Shown: positions 1 through 6,437 of the stretch, in pieces
How positions within the stretch are numbered: the stretch's first letter is position 1
How the letters are laid out: each line of letters begins with the position of its first letter
Source: Adhaeribacter sp.
Lineage (GTDB): Bacteria; Bacteroidota; Bacteroidia; Cytophagales; Hymenobacteraceae
Assembly: GCA_028288395.1 (NCBI GenBank)
Contig: JAQBNV010000397.1
Location: 1 to 7,074, forward strand
Direction: 5' to 3'
DNA: 7,074 bases
Position numbers and translations under genes: made by a program
The notes under the pieces: model-generated
The model's database searches: none
The model's input: the letters and a program-made list of their open reading frames with translations, nothing else
Told to the model about the DNA's origin: nothing

Positions 1-296
1 GAATGCAGCAGTTTCAACGCATTTTCGCCAAATTCGGGGTAGATACCCTGAATAGCGGCAATCATATAGCTTAAAAACTTTGCCGCATCATTATCACTGT
101 TATCTATCGAATACCAGGCCGCCGGAATATCCTGCTGAATAATCCAATCACTTACCAGCGTGGTTTTTCCAAATCCGGCCGGCGCAGAGATAAGCATTAA
201 TTTGGTTTTCAGGCCGGCAGCCAGTTTTTCAAAAAGTTCTGCCCGATGAACAGTTTGGGTACCGGGCGGCGAAATATGTAGTTTTGTTAACAGCAC
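1..296 (-). CDS. MalT/LAL-type LuxR-family ATP-dependent transcriptional regulator, N-terminal part (runs off left edge)
   Basis: About 98 residues are visible, reading from a GTG at 296-294; an in-frame TAA lies two codons upstream, so no earlier start is possible. The start MLLTKLHISPPGT and the downstream segments APAGFGKTT (residues 38-46, Walker A P-loop), AAWYSIDNSDND and AAKFLSYMIAAIQ match the opening of the NTPase domain of MalT-like large ATP-binding LuxR regulators. In that family the NTPase is followed by TPR-like repeats and a C-terminal LuxR helix-turn-helix; those parts lie outside the window and cannot be confirmed. Such proteins are cytoplasmic, ATP-dependent, signal-responsive DNA-binding activators. 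An AAAGG lies directly against the GTG, too close for an ordinary Shine-Dalgarno. The inducer and targets are unknown. A generic STAND ATPase is the main alternative, but the opening TKL-ISPP and the SIDNSDND/FLSYMIAAIQ pattern favour the MalT group. Confidence 0.85.
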   Translation of the reverse strand, partial: MLLTKLHISPPGTQTVHRAELFEKLAAGLKTKLMLISAPAGFGKTTLVSDWIIQQDIPAAWYSIDNSDNDAAKFLSYMIAAIQGIYPEFGENALKLLH

Positions 297-369
297 CCTT
301 TAAATTTACATAATAATTTCTAGTTTCTATTATCTTTATTAACCTGGCAGCAACATTGTGCCCATATTT

Positions 370-383
370 AAAAGCATGCTTTT
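370..383. repeat. 14-bp perfect palindrome upstream of the MalT-like gene
   Basis: AAAAGCATGCTTTT is a perfect palindrome lying 74 bp upstream of the regulator's GTG. On the plus strand it runs into a seven-base T tract (380-386). No plus-strand gene ends just upstream, which argues against a terminator. A dimeric-regulator operator for the divergent region is possible, but this is inference from symmetry only. Confidence 0.35.
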
Positions 384-641
384 TTTCCAAAGGATCTTCC
401 TTGGTTTTAGCTTTAATAAATTAAAGGAAATGAAGGAAGTAGCCGGCGCCATATTCATACAACTATTAATCTTTTGCAACGGAGGAAGCCATATATTCAA
501 TTGCTAAATATTGGTAAAGGTTTTATAAATGTTTACGCTATACAGTATGAATAATAGTTTTTACACCTTACATCAAATAGTTGGTAGTACCCTCCTATAA
601 AACTACCTTCATAATATTGGGCAATAAACACAAAGTTTATA

Positions 642-657
642 CTTCATGCTAATGAAG
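642..657. repeat. Short inverted repeat (6-bp arms, 4-base loop) upstream of the pseudogene
   Basis: CTTCAT and ATGAAG flank the loop GCTA, making a compact hairpin about 80 bp upstream of the pseudogene's ATG. There is no T tract on either side, so it does not look like a terminator. It could be an operator or a 5'-UTR hairpin, or simply chance in AT-rich DNA. Confidence 0.25.
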
Positions 658-737
658 GACGACTACCATACAGGTTATTTAGCGGCGTACTATAAAAAGA
701 ACCAATTGAGTAACAGAAAATTTAACATTTAAATATT

Positions 738-1308
738 ATGGACTTAATACTAACCAACCATGTAGAAAATATTAAAAGCAAGGACAAAGATCTGCGATAT
801 GGTTCTTTTCAATTTTTGATCCAGCTAACGCAACATCCGGTTGATTGTGCCTATGAAGTATGGGATGATTTAATTTTTATTATTAAAAATTGGTGATAAC
901 CATCAGAGAACGATTGCCGTCCAACTGCTGAGTGGTTTAGCAAAAAGCGACCCGGAGCAAAGAATGCTGAATGACTTACCACAACTTTTGGAAGTAACCA
1001 AAGATAAAAAGTTTGTAACCGCCCGGCATTTCCTGCAATCATTATAGAAGGTTGGTGTAGTAAATGATGTTTTAAGAAAAAGAATAATTCTGGAATTTCG
1101 TAAGCGGTTCAAGGAATGTATAGCAGAAAAGAATTGCACCTTAATTCGCTATGATATCATGGAGGTGTTTAGAAAGATTTATGACGCCACAGAAGATCAA
1201 ATAGTGCTAAATACTGCGCTTACGCTTATAGAATACGAAGATGATGAAAAATACAGAAAGAAGTATTTGGGGGTTTGGAAGGATGTTTTAGAAACCGCCA
1301 GGACGTAA
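738..1308 (+). pseudogene. HEAT-like repeat protein, disrupted by a frameshift and a nonsense codon
   Basis: Read as one gene with two corrections, this gives an approximately 189-residue all-helical protein starting MDLILTNHVENIKSKDKDLR. Frame 1 runs 738-893 and hits TGA at 894-896, just after KNW. Shifting one base at 891-892 restores the reading GDNHQRTIAVQLLSGLAKSD and on to ARHFLQSL. A TAG at 1045-1047 then interrupts QSL-stop-KVGVV, where TGG (Trp) would fit. The frame stays open to TAA at 1306-1308, ending YRKKYLGVWKDVLETART. The pairing of amphipathic helices and the SLxKVG/KRF/IRYDI pattern resemble HEAT/ARM-like scaffold proteins found in Bacteroidota; this assignment is from memory of the family, with no search. 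The remaining sequence is well preserved, so the decay looks recent. Sequencing error could explain one lesion but less easily two. No partner or function is known. Confidence 0.75.
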
Positions 1309-1333
1309 AAAAGAAATAAATTATTAGAAAGTA

Positions 1334-1357
1334 AAAGCCTCTAACAAACAGAGGTTT
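1334..1357. terminator. Candidate bidirectional hairpin terminator between convergent genes
   Basis: CCTCT (1338-1342) and AGAGG (1350-1354) form a 5-bp stem around the loop AACAAAC, flanked by AAA on the left and TTT on the right with one bulged G. It lies between the converging ends of the pseudogene and the barrel gene. On the minus strand the stem is followed by CTTTT, giving a moderate T tract for the barrel gene; the plus-strand T tract is only three bases. The stem is short, so the call is tentative. Confidence 0.4.
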
Positions 1358-1462
1358 GACACCATTCTAATAAAAGGTCAGGATGAAATTATTAATGAAA
1401 AATAGAATCGTAATCTCTTAGTTGTATCCTTCTTAGCGAAAATAAATTCCTCACCTAAATGG

Positions 1463-2316
1463 TCAATTTTTAAAGGCAAACAAGTAGCTGACGGAAAATG
1501 AAAAGCGCCGATTGAATTCTTTTGATTTAGGCGGTATATTTTCGGCAGGAAAACCATCTTTATAGTTAAGCGGCCGTTTATCTTCCAAATAACTAAACAG
1601 CGGCGTTAAACCGTAGCCATAGCGAATATCAAAAATAATTAAGCTTTTTTTTAACTTATAGTGAAAACCAGTAGCAAAAACGGCACTTATTTCAGACCTG
1701 GCCTTTACGGTAATGCTGTCAAAAGCAGTTTGTATTATGTTTTCTATCCCGTTTACCGTAACCGTATCTATTTGTTTAAATAACGTTTGCCGGAACTTGT
1801 GTTCAACTTTAAATTTTTCTCTAACTGCATTTTCTCCGGTGGCATTGCGGTTAAAATAAGAACTATTCCAAAATGAAAAAGCGGGCCCGGCAGCCAGGAA
1901 GAATTTAGTTTTTTTATTTCCTACAGAAAATTTTACCAGTAAGGGTAATTCAATATGCGTATTGACCCAGTGTTCGTAGCTTTTCTGATTAGCTTTGCCA
2001 TTTTTATCATTATAAATGCCAAATGCCTGGTATCCTTTCTTTACCAAAAGTAATTCCGGCTGAAATGAAAGACTGTCGCTGATGGCAAAATTAGCAATTA
2101 AACCTAACTCGGGATTAAAATTGGTGCCGAAGCGAGCCTGGTTACTAGTCTGACTATTGGGACTTACAAAAGCGTATTCGTTTCGGGTTATTTTAGAAAA
2201 ATTTCCGCCGGCTTTTAGACCTAAATATACTTTTTTTTGAGCGGCCGCCTCAAAGAAAGAGAATAAAAAAAAAAAGAGAAAGCCACAATACTACAGGCCT
2301 TGATTACTTTATACAC
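1463..2316 (-). CDS. PorT-type outer-membrane beta-barrel protein, split by a frameshift at an 11-base homopolymer in the signal peptide
   Basis: A GTG at 2316-2314 opens a reading frame MYKVIKACSIVAFSFFF, a typical signal peptide with two lysines and a hydrophobic core. The frame is lost in an 11-T run (coding strand; A run at 2265-2275 as given). One extra T, or two fewer, joins it to LFSFFEAAAQ, with likely signal peptidase I cleavage after AAA, and to the mature barrel KKVYLGLKAGGNFSK. The joined product would be about 284 residues. Family-like elements are SFQPELLLVKKGYQ, the IELPLLVKF strand, FFLAAGPAFSFW, the IIFDIRYGYGLTPLF strand and a terminal aromatic-rich strand FSFSVSYLFAFKN, as in OMP beta-barrel proteins of the PorT/OMP_b-brl_2 type. 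As written, the barrel frame has no ATG, GTG or TTG before the TTG at 2047-2045, which would give a 194-residue protein without signal peptide or first strands. The ligand is unknown. It may be phase-variable, slippage-corrected, recently inactivated or mis-sequenced. Confidence 0.7.
2265..2275. repeat. 11-bp mononucleotide tract at the frameshift point of the barrel gene
   Basis: Eleven A on the given strand, or T in the coding direction, encode the Phe-rich core of the signal peptide. The upstream frame (signal peptide) and downstream frame (mature barrel) differ by one base across this tract; 12 or 9 bases would put them in phase. A second run, eight T at 2231-2238, lies 26 bp further into the gene where the mature protein begins. 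Confidence 0.9.
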
Positions 2317-2390
2317 AGATCAACTTTTTAGCAGGTTAAAATTGGAATAGCTAATCTCAACCTTATCAAAGAGAGACAATTACAATTTAA

Positions 2391-2427
2391 CAAATATATT
2401 CAAAAAAACAAATCAGGTATCAATGTT
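2391..2427 (-). promoter_or_regulatory. Candidate Bacteroidota-type promoter for the barrel gene
   Basis: On the minus strand TATATTTG (2398-2391) matches the TAnnTTTG -7 consensus of Bacteroidota. A TTG lies 22 bases upstream, within the loose spacing known for the -33 element. It would give a 5' leader of about 70 bases before the GTG at 2316. The region is AT-rich, so a chance match is possible. Confidence 0.4.
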
Positions 2428-2439
2428 TATCAAATCAGG
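2409..2439. repeat. Direct repeat CAAATCAGG x2, spaced 22 bp
   Basis: CAAATCAGG occurs at 2409-2417 and again at 2431-2439, a centre-to-centre spacing of 22 bp, close to two helical turns. The pair overlaps or abuts the candidate promoter of the barrel gene, where an activator or repressor could sit. A related 12-mer, TTTATCAAATCA, occurs at 2426-2437 and again at 2626-2637. No regulator is identified. Confidence 0.35.
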
Positions 2440-2563
2440 GTCAAAATTGGCTGCAAAAGAAATTTACAACGCTTAATAAGATTATAAAATTATAATTTTC
2501 CCGCTCTGGATGAGATTAGGAATAAGCTTTTATATAAAAAATTTATTTTTTTTCTTAGAATCC

Positions 2564-2579
2564 ATTTCCGAACGGAAAT
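2564..2579. repeat. 16-bp inverted repeat (7-bp arms, 2-bp spacer), operator-like
   Basis: ATTTCCG-AA-CGGAAAT is a perfect inverted repeat with partial GC content inside otherwise AT-rich DNA. The two-base spacer is poor for an RNA hairpin but suits a homodimeric DNA-binding protein. It sits about 250 bp upstream of the barrel gene start and about 230 bp past the oxidase stop. Its role is inferred from symmetry only. Confidence 0.4.
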
Positions 2580-2805
2580 AAATTAAACCTTTCCCGCTTA
2601 AAATAATCCCTCCGACTATAATAAATTTATCAAATCAAAATTATTTTGCCCCTATACTTTGCCAGAATGCAGTTAACCTTTATAAGCTGGCATCCTTTTT
2701 CTCTCCCGATCCTGTAAGGTTTCTATTACGATGGTCTAATCAAAAAATTTACCCTTAATTAAGGCAAGGTGTCTGCAATCCTTCTGGTTGAGGGTTTGCT
2801 AAATA

Positions 2806-4110
2806 TTAAACACCAAATAAATTTTTATCTAAAAATTCATTGCGGAACTTTCCGGTCGGGTCGTACCGGAATACAAGGTCTTTAAAATCCGGTAACCGTT
2901 CGTAGCGGGAAGCCAGCACCTGGGCCGGTAGTGTGAACAGCTTACCCCAATGCGGACGGGGGCTGAAAGGGGCCAGTTCTCTTTCGATAAGGGGCAATAT
3001 TTTACTTACGGCCAGCCAGTTGGGGTGCCAGGTAAAATGCAGCGCAACACACGGTTGTTGGTAACACGGACTCATCCAGCAATCATCGGCCGCAATGGTG
3101 CGAATCTCTGAAATATAAAGGTGCGGACTAATTATTTCTCCCATCCTGGCTATTGCCTCGATTGCCTCCACTGCCTGGTGGCGCGGCACAAAATATTCCG
3201 ATTGTAACTCCACGCCGCTGCTCGGGGTAAAACCCATTTTAAAATGCGGTAAACGGTCGTGCCACGGCCCCGGTATTCCCAACTGTTCGGTACAATTTTC
3301 GGCAGGTACATCCGCTATCGGATGCAAATTTTGGGTAGCCGCCTGGGCGCCGAAAAATAGTGGCGCCAGTTGGTTCTCCTCTCCTGCTACCAAGCAACTT
3401 TTTATCCATACTTTATTTAGGCTATCCTGCCGCCAATCTGTAAACAAACTAACGCTGTACCCCGCCGAAACAATCGCTTCGAAATTTGCTTTTAATTCCG
3501 TTAAAGGCAACCACTCGAATACGTGCTGTTGCACCTGAAAAGTGGGCTCAATGGTTAGTGTAAGTTTGGTGATAATTCCCAGCGCGCCTAAATTTACCAC
3601 CGCCCCATTAAATATATCCACATCTATTTCCTTTGATAATGCATAAACCTCGCCATCGGCAGCTACAAATTCCATCGCAACGACCGAGGTAGCCAGGTTT
3701 CCGTTTGTAATACCGGAACCATGGGTAGCCGTGATAACCGAACCGGCAACCGAAATATGCGGCAATGAGGCCAGGTTTGGCAAAGCAAAACCATTTTCGT
3801 GGAGGTAAGGCGCCAACTCGCCATATTTTAGCCCGCCTTCCACCGTAACGGTTAGGGCCGGGATATTTAATGCAATTACCTTATTCAGGTTTTTCGTCGA
3901 AAGCAGGTATTCCCCGCTGTCCGCAATGCGGTTAAAGCAATGGCGGCTACCCAACGCTTTTAGTTTATGGTGTTTTTTTACGAGGGATTGTATTTGGGGC
4001 ACGGAAGAAGGATAATATATTTTATCTGTACTGAAAATAATATTGCCCGCCCAATTTTGGCGTTCCGAAATGATTTCCGGTTGCGTTGCCGGCAAAAAAG
4101 CATCTTCCAT
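2806..4110 (-). CDS. FAD-dependent alditol oxidase (xylitol oxidase-like)
   Basis: This 434-residue protein has the length and full motif order of Streptomyces-type alditol oxidase (AldO), a VAO/PCMH flavoenzyme that oxidises the terminal hydroxyl of sugar alcohols such as xylitol or sorbitol to the aldose, reducing oxygen to hydrogen peroxide. NWAGNI (19-24) opens the FAD-binding domain. GSRHCF (54-59) carries His57, matching the histidine that binds FAD covalently in AldO. ASLPHISVAGSV follows at 114-125. The substrate domain has SLFTDWR (221-227), CTEQLGIPGPWHDRLPHF, SEIRTIAAD (334-342), HFTW (358-361) and PHWGK (386-390). By alignment from memory, Ser115, Glu335, Arg337, Thr360 and Lys390 match the AldO xylitol-contact residues, so it is probably active. 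No signal peptide is seen; it is likely cytoplasmic. The ATG at 4110 follows an A-rich leader without a clear Shine-Dalgarno. L-gulono-lactone oxidase relatives are the main alternative but fit less well. Confidence 0.9.
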   Translation of the reverse strand: MEDAFLPATQPEIISERQNWAGNIIFSTDKIYYPSSVPQIQSLVKKHHKLKALGSRHCFNRIADSGEYLLSTKNLNKVIALNIPALTVTVEGGLKYGELAPYLHENGFALPNLASLPHISVAGSVITATHGSGITNGNLATSVVAMEFVAADGEVYALSKEIDVDIFNGAVVNLGALGIITKLTLTIEPTFQVQQHVFEWLPLTELKANFEAIVSAGYSVSLFTDWRQDSLNKVWIKSCLVAGEENQLAPLFFGAQAATQNLHPIADVPAENCTEQLGIPGPWHDRLPHFKMGFTPSSGVELQSEYFVPRHQAVEAIEAIARMGEIISPHLYISEIRTIAADDCWMSPCYQQPCVALHFTWHPNWLAVSKILPLIERELAPFSPRPHWGKLFTLPAQVLASRYERLPDFKDLVFRYDPTGKFRNEFLDKNLFGV

Positions 4111-4137
4111 TGTTTAATATATTCTGTCGTTTTCTAT

Positions 4138-4197
4138 AGTTCCTTTTCTGAAGGCGTGAAATATTCTATTAAAGAACAGCTTTGCAGTTCCTTTTCT
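4138..4197. repeat. 12-bp direct repeat AGTTCCTTTTCT x2 upstream of the oxidase gene
   Basis: The identical 12-mer occurs at 4138-4149 and 4186-4197, 48 bp apart, within 90 bp of the oxidase ATG at 4110. On the oxidase coding strand it reads AGAAAAGGAACT. It could be a paired regulator site or part of a purine-rich leader; no known motif was recognised. Confidence 0.35.
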
Positions 4198-4533
4198 TTT
4201 TCATGATATATTTCCCGACTTTCGTCCGAATAAAATATTGTTTTAAAGTACTTTCAAAGGGCCGTTTGGTTGAACCTTAATAATAGTTGGCTCTAAAAGC
4301 ATTTTGTTTACGGCTCAAAATATTAAAAGAGGTTTTTCTGCGAAAATAAAAATCTTTCAAATAAACCGAATGGCTAGAATCCCTGCTGGTACGGGTTAAA
4401 TAGGAATAATTATCTGGCGTCTGGTATAAATAGTATATTCAGATTTAATTAAAAGAGTTTTATTAACAGAAAAGACAATATTCACCTATTTTTAAAGAAA
4501 TTAATACAAACAATAGCTTAATGCCTGAAATTG

Positions 4534-4569
4534 CCACCATTTGGCGAAAAAATTCAAGAATAGCGGTGG
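4534..4569 (+). repeat. Possible alternative hairpins in the GH30 leader
   Basis: CCACC (4534-4538) can pair with GGTGG (4565-4569), about 50 bp before the GH30 ATG. GCCA (4533-4536) can instead pair with TGGC (4542-4545), so the two structures exclude each other. Stems are short and the arrangement may be chance. Confidence 0.2.
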
Positions 4570-4617
4570 TTTAAACAAGACATTTCTGCCTCTTTGGTTA
4601 ACTAAATTTAAACGCTT

Positions 4618-6207
4618 ATGCGCTATTTTACCCGCATTTTTTTTGTTCTTTTATGTTGCGTGGCCATTTATCCGGTCCCATTGTGGGCGCAAAAGCCCCG
4701 GCAGAAGCCATTGGTAGTAAACATTGACCTGAAGAATAAGGCGCAAATTATCGACAACTTTGGGGCGGCGGGCTGTTGGTATGCCGAAGGAATAGGAAAA
4801 TACTGGCCTTCTGAAAAGAAGGAACGAATCGCCGAACTACTTTTTAGCCGGGCTACGGATGCGCAGGGAAACCCCTTGGGAATAGGCTTATCGGCGTGGC
4901 GTTTTAATATTGGGGGCGGCACCACCGAACAAGGCGATAACAGCGGCATCCAGGACGTAAACCGGCGGGTTGAAAGTTTCCAGAATCCGGATGGCTCTTA
5001 CGACTGGAACAAACAAATGGGTTATACCTGGTTTGTAAAGAAAGCTAAAAATTACGGCGTACCGCAATTAATTGCGTTTTCTAATACTCCTCCGGTGCAA
5101 TTCACGCAAAACGGCCTGGGCTTCAAAACCGAAAAAGATTACCGTTCGAACCTGCAACCAAGCAAATATGAAGCCTATACCGATTTTCTGACCGAAGTAC
5201 TCAGCCATTACGAAGCAGCTGGCTTGCGGTTCGATTACATCAGCCCCGTAAATGAACCGCAATGGGATTGGAGCGGAAAATTTGGCGAAGCGAAGCAGGA
5301 AGGAAGTTCCTGGCGCAACGACGAGATAGCCCGCGTGATCAAAGCCCTGGATAATTCTTTAGAAAAGAAAAAATTAACCACTCAAATTATTCTGCCCGAA
5401 GCGGCCAAACTCACCTATTTGTACGGCGAAACATCTGCGGCATCACGGCAAATTCAGGCTTTCTTCGAAAAAAGCAACCCGTTGTACCTGGGCAACCTAA
5501 AGCACGTACCTCAACTAGCGGTGGGCCATAGCTATTTTACCGACGAAGGTGATAGTGCCACCATTGCTATCCGGCAGCAAGTAGCCGATACTGCCCGGCA
5601 TTATGGTATTCGATTTTGGCAATCTGAATATTCTATGTTGGCCAATGGTTACCGGGAAGGCGCCAAAACCCGGCGAACGGCCATGGATTGCGGTCTCTTT
5701 CTGGCCAAAATAATGCACCAGGATTTAACAGTAGGCAATGCCACCGCCTGGCAGTTCTGGAATGCGTTTGAACCCGGCAAACCCGATTTTGACACCCGGT
5801 ATTACCTTATTGCTTTGCAACCCAATGCAACCCATACCGATGGTAATTTTTCCCAGACCAAAAACTTGTGGGCCATGGGCCATTACAGTTTGTTTGTGCG
5901 GCCGGGCATGCACCGCTTAAATATTACCCGCAACGATAAAGCAACTGCCCTGGCCGCGGCACAGCAAGTTATGATATCGGCTTTTTCGAACGATAAAGAC
6001 CAGCTGGTGGTAGTGGCAATTAACTACGAACCAGTTGCGCGGGACCTGCAACTGGCGGTAAAATCTTACCCCAAAGGAGCTAATTACCGGCGCTACGTTA
6101 CTACTGCTGCTCCCGAAGACAATATGAAACTTTACCCGTCCGGGAAATTAAACCAGCCTTTTTCTTTGCCCGCCCGGTCTATCACTACATTGGTAGTAAG
6201 TAGATGA
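4618..6207 (+). CDS. Secreted GH30-family glycoside hydrolase (endo-beta-1,6-galactanase-like)
   Basis: This 529-residue protein has a clear signal peptide, MRYFTRIFFVLLCCVAIYPV to WA24|Q25, with the usual Bacteroidota AQ cleavage context and no lipobox. The mature protein has the clan GH-A plan of family 30: an N-terminal strand NIDLKNKAQIIDNFGAAGCW (35-54), a TIM barrel, and a closing beta-sandwich from roughly 435 to 529. Catalytic residues are readable: Glu213 in SPVNEPQWDW (acid/base, after strand 4) and Glu337 in FWQSEYSM (nucleophile, after strand 7). The segment LWAMGHYSLFVRPGMHRL (417-434) is the typical GH30 link into the side domain. The family cleaves beta-linked polymers. Resemblance to bacterial galactanase-like members (AWRFNIGGGTTEQGD, SNTPPVQFTQNG) suggests arabinogalactan or a related hemicellulose, but the subfamily cannot be fixed here. 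It probably acts in the periplasm or at the cell surface; no type IX sorting domain is present. It ends in tandem stops TGA-TAG. Confidence 0.88.
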   Translation: MRYFTRIFFVLLCCVAIYPVPLWAQKPRQKPLVVNIDLKNKAQIIDNFGAAGCWYAEGIGKYWPSEKKERIAELLFSRATDAQGNPLGIGLSAWRFNIGGGTTEQGDNSGIQDVNRRVESFQNPDGSYDWNKQMGYTWFVKKAKNYGVPQLIAFSNTPPVQFTQNGLGFKTEKDYRSNLQPSKYEAYTDFLTEVLSHYEAAGLRFDYISPVNEPQWDWSGKFGEAKQEGSSWRNDEIARVIKALDNSLEKKKLTTQIILPEAAKLTYLYGETSAASRQIQAFFEKSNPLYLGNLKHVPQLAVGHSYFTDEGDSATIAIRQQVADTARHYGIRFWQSEYSMLANGYREGAKTRRTAMDCGLFLAKIMHQDLTVGNATAWQFWNAFEPGKPDFDTRYYLIALQPNATHTDGNFSQTKNLWAMGHYSLFVRPGMHRLNITRNDKATALAAAQQVMISAFSNDKDQLVVVAINYEPVARDLQLAVKSYPKGANYRRYVTTAAPEDNMKLYPSGKLNQPFSLPARSITTLVVSR

Positions 6208-6255
6208 TAGGTTTTAAGTTATAGGTTGTACGTTGATATTACTTCCAGTGTCAAA

Positions 6256-6271
6256 GGTTTAGGTTAAAACC
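6256..6271. repeat. Weak hairpin after the GH30 gene
   Basis: GGTTT (6256-6260) and AAACC (6267-6271) pair around AGGTTA, 49 bp past the GH30 stop. No T tract follows, so it is a weak terminator candidate at most. Confidence 0.2.
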
Positions 6272-6345
6272 AGGTTATACTTCCTGCTATTCTGCTACTT
6301 AGATAACAGAAAGTAATTCTTGTCAAGGAATATTTTCTGGCAATA

Positions 6346-6367
6346 TTTTAACTGCATTCTGTTAAAA
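6346..6367. terminator. Weak AT-rich inverted repeat in the convergent GH30/esterase gap
   Basis: TTTTAAC (6346-6352) and GTTAAAA (6361-6367) form a 7-bp perfect stem with an 8-base loop. Its position between two converging genes fits a bidirectional terminator, and each strand has T residues within the stem, but the stem is nearly all A/T. A second imperfect repeat, TTCTG/CAGAA, lies at 6290-6311. No gene is seen anywhere in 6208-6437. Confidence 0.3.
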
Positions 6368-6437
6368 ACCAGCTTAATCCTTTACACAACAGCTATTCTA
6401 TAATTACGAAGGCTAAGTTTAATATATGACCTAATAT

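Larger units (their letters stand above)
297..737. other. Intergenic region between the divergent regulator and HEAT-like pseudogene
   Basis: This 441-bp AT-rich spacer should hold the promoters of both flanking genes, but I could not find a good TAnnTTTG -7 box on either strand. It contains a 14-bp palindrome (370-383), a GGTAGT/ACTACC inverted repeat (583-588 and 602-607, with a second ACTACC at 662-667) and a CTTCAT-GCTA-ATGAAG hairpin (642-657). No convincing protein gene was found. A 25-codon ORF at 430-507 is noted elsewhere as doubtful. Confidence 0.6.
2317..2805. other. Intergenic region upstream of the barrel gene and downstream of the oxidase gene
   Basis: This 489-bp, very AT-rich stretch lies between two minus-strand genes. 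It holds the candidate barrel-gene promoter, the CAAATCAGG pair, a 16-bp inverted repeat at 2564-2579, an AT-only palindrome at 2486-2499 and a CCTTAATTAAGG palindrome at 2753-2764. I saw no protein gene, RNA gene or convincing terminator for the oxidase gene. The length suggests the two genes are transcribed separately. Confidence 0.6.
4111..4617. other. Divergent intergenic region between the alditol oxidase and GH30 genes
   Basis: This 507-bp AT-rich region must contain the starts of transcription for both flanking genes. I found no clean TAnnTTTG box on either strand. On the minus strand, TTTG followed 17 bases later by TATTTTAT (around 4225-4255) is a weak promoter-like match for the oxidase gene. 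Other features are the repeated AGTTCCTTTTCT (4138-4149, 4186-4197) and a CCACC/GGTGG pair close to the GH30 start. No gene is evident inside it. Confidence 0.55.

Noticed and set aside
241..425. Minus-strand open stretch reading EDPLEKKHAFKYGHNVAARLIKIIETRNY
   Set aside because: It looks superficially protein-like but has no start codon after its upstream TAA, overlaps the regulator in another frame, and Lys/Ile/Asn-rich text is expected from AT-rich DNA.
430..507. 25-codon plus-strand ORF (MKEVAGAIFIQLLIFCNGGS...) after an AAAGGAA sequence
   Set aside because: The purine run is too close to the ATG, there is no recognisable similarity, and short hydrophobic ORFs are common in AT-rich spacers.
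851..1139. Two minus-strand ORFs opposite the HEAT-like pseudogene
   Set aside because: They are antisense shadows of a clearly better plus-strand repeat protein and resemble no family.
2486..2499. AAAATTATAATTTT palindrome
   Set aside because: It consists only of A and T in a region rich in both, so chance symmetry is likely.
2753..2764. CCTTAATTAAGG palindrome downstream of the oxidase as a terminator
   Set aside because: It has no loop and no T tract, so it cannot form a useful transcript hairpin; it may be chance.
3967..4206. 79-codon plus-strand ORF over the oxidase 5' end
   Set aside because: It is antisense to the conserved N-terminus of the oxidase and shows no family features.
4668..5920. 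Five ORFs of 60-93 codons overlapping the GH30 gene in other frames
   Set aside because: All lie within the well-supported GH30 coding region and lack domain-like sequence.
6208..6240. Short degenerate repeats (ATAGGTT, TAGGTTGTACGTTG) just after the GH30 stop
   Set aside because: They are too short and imperfect to call a repeat family from one location.
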